Below the pieces are notes generated by a model. It searched no databases and was not told the DNA's origin. It worked only from the letters and a program-made list of their open reading frames with translations. A stretch of 64,000 bases of DNA from CAWBFD01 sp963788115. GTDB lineage: Bacteria > Actinomycetota > Thermoleophilia > Solirubrobacterales > 70-9. Below are positions 63,592-64,000 of the stretch, one piece after another; position 1 is the first letter of the stretch; each line of letters begins with the position of its first letter. The stretch covers positions 1,178,001 to 1,242,000 of the forward strand of contig CAWBFD010000004.1 of assembly GCA_963788115.1 (NCBI GenBank), given 5' to 3'. Made by a program: the position numbers and the translations under genes.

Positions 63592-64000
63592 CTACAGGAA
63601 CGCTCTCACGGTCGCCGCGACCTCGCCCCGGTCGTCCGTGAGCTGCCGCCAGGTGAAGCGCACGACGGTGTAACCCAGGAGCCTCAGGCGGACGTCGCGC
63701 GCTCGGTCCTCCTCGAAGGCGGAGCGAGTGCGATGTGCCTTCCAGCCGTCGACCTCCACGATCAGGCGTTGATCGCGCCAAAGGAAGTCGACCCTGAACC
63801 GGCCGACGCGGACGTTGACCTCGGGCCTGGGGAGACGATGGCGGCGGCAGAGTGCGAGGAACCGCGCCTCGAGCTCGGTGCGGGTGTGATCCGGCTCGAA
63901 TTGATCGCCGATCGGCAGGCGAAGGAACTCTGCCTCCCGCAGCGCCGGGGCGAACCTCGTCCAGGGCAGCGTCCTGCGGAGATCCTCCAGCGTCCTCGCC
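63592..64000 (-). CDS. DUF559 endonuclease-like protein (C-terminal part)
   Basis: The frame is open to the window edge; 135 residues plus stop are visible. RPEVNVRVGRFRVDFLWRDQ then RLIVEVDGWKAHRT and a RDVRLRLLGYTVVRFTWRQL end fit the PD-(D/E)XK-like DUF559 fold (Vsr-related), with Asp, Glu and Lys-type residues at the expected sites. In actinobacteria it is often fused to an AbiEi-like N-terminal domain; that part would be outside the window. Confidence 0.82.
   Translation of the reverse strand, partial: ARTLEDLRRTLPWTRFAPALREAEFLRLPIGDQFEPDHTRTELEARFLALCRRHRLPRPEVNVRVGRFRVDFLWRDQRLIVEVDGWKAHRTRSAFEEDRARDVRLRLLGYTVVRFTWRQLTDDRGEVAATVRAFL

Overview
The window is GC-rich, densely coded chromosomal DNA from an actinobacterium-like organism. 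The order tig-clpP-clpX, valS-folC, ndk-maf-mreBCD-mrdA-rodA-rng-rplU-rpmA-obgE-proB-proA-nadD-rsfS and leuS-dinB-comEA-comEC-holA-rpsT-murJ-lepA-hrcA-dnaJ-prmA-murI, with paired MaoC-type dehydratases and many GTG starts, suggests the class Thermoleophilia (Solirubrobacterales/Gaiellales). This is inference from gene order and composition; no taxonomic search was possible.

Layout. Positions 1-4155: end of a sugar-nucleotide-type SDR enzyme, a small DUF2283-like protein, a coupled ECF sigma factor and O6-alkylguanine methyltransferase pair, an HTH regulator with an unusual repeat-rich start region, LemA and a SpoT-like HD hydrolase. Positions 4156-10290: a low-quality or decaying accessory zone with two broken small minus-strand genes, the 5' half of a tRNA-fMet-like sequence, a three-gene minus-strand SDR operon, several very small membrane or basic proteins, and remnants of a DUF7144-like protein, a cation/Ca2+ exchanger and a CorA transporter. 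Positions 10310-14891: CtaG-like protein, membrane spermidine-synthase-like protein, a 57-residue coupled partner and a secreted GH43/ricin-lectin arabinanase-like enzyme. Positions 15117-41160: proteostasis (tig, clpP, clpX), tRNA charging and folate, then the rod-shape operon, ribosomal proteins L21/L27, Obg, proline biosynthesis and NAD synthesis. Positions 41178-45162: a DivIVA-like coiled-coil gene, tRNA-Ala(GGC) abutting a Phd antitoxin remnant, and small hydrolases. Positions 45242-64000: leuS, translesion polymerase with a LexA-type box, competence genes, holA, rpsT, murJ, lepA, MaoC pair, heat-shock genes, prmA, murI and a partial DUF559 protein.

Three themes stand out. (1) Repeats: a ~90-nt palindromic intergenic repeat occurs three times, and a ~160-nt element occurs twice (36586-36740 and 54317-54479). 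In the second element three nested helices differ in sequence between copies yet stay paired, while the internal-loop strands are nearly identical; a 15-nt stretch of that loop recurs in the loop of the hairpin after leuS. This is the best candidate here for an undescribed structured RNA or DNA element. (2) Single-base indels split otherwise conserved genes (rng, rplU, prmA, a DivIVA-like gene, a secreted protein and several small genes). Their occurrence in housekeeping genes points to assembly error as at least part of the cause. (3) Many genes have a TANNNT hexamer 6-10 nt before the start codon and no Shine-Dalgarno, so leaderless transcription looks common.
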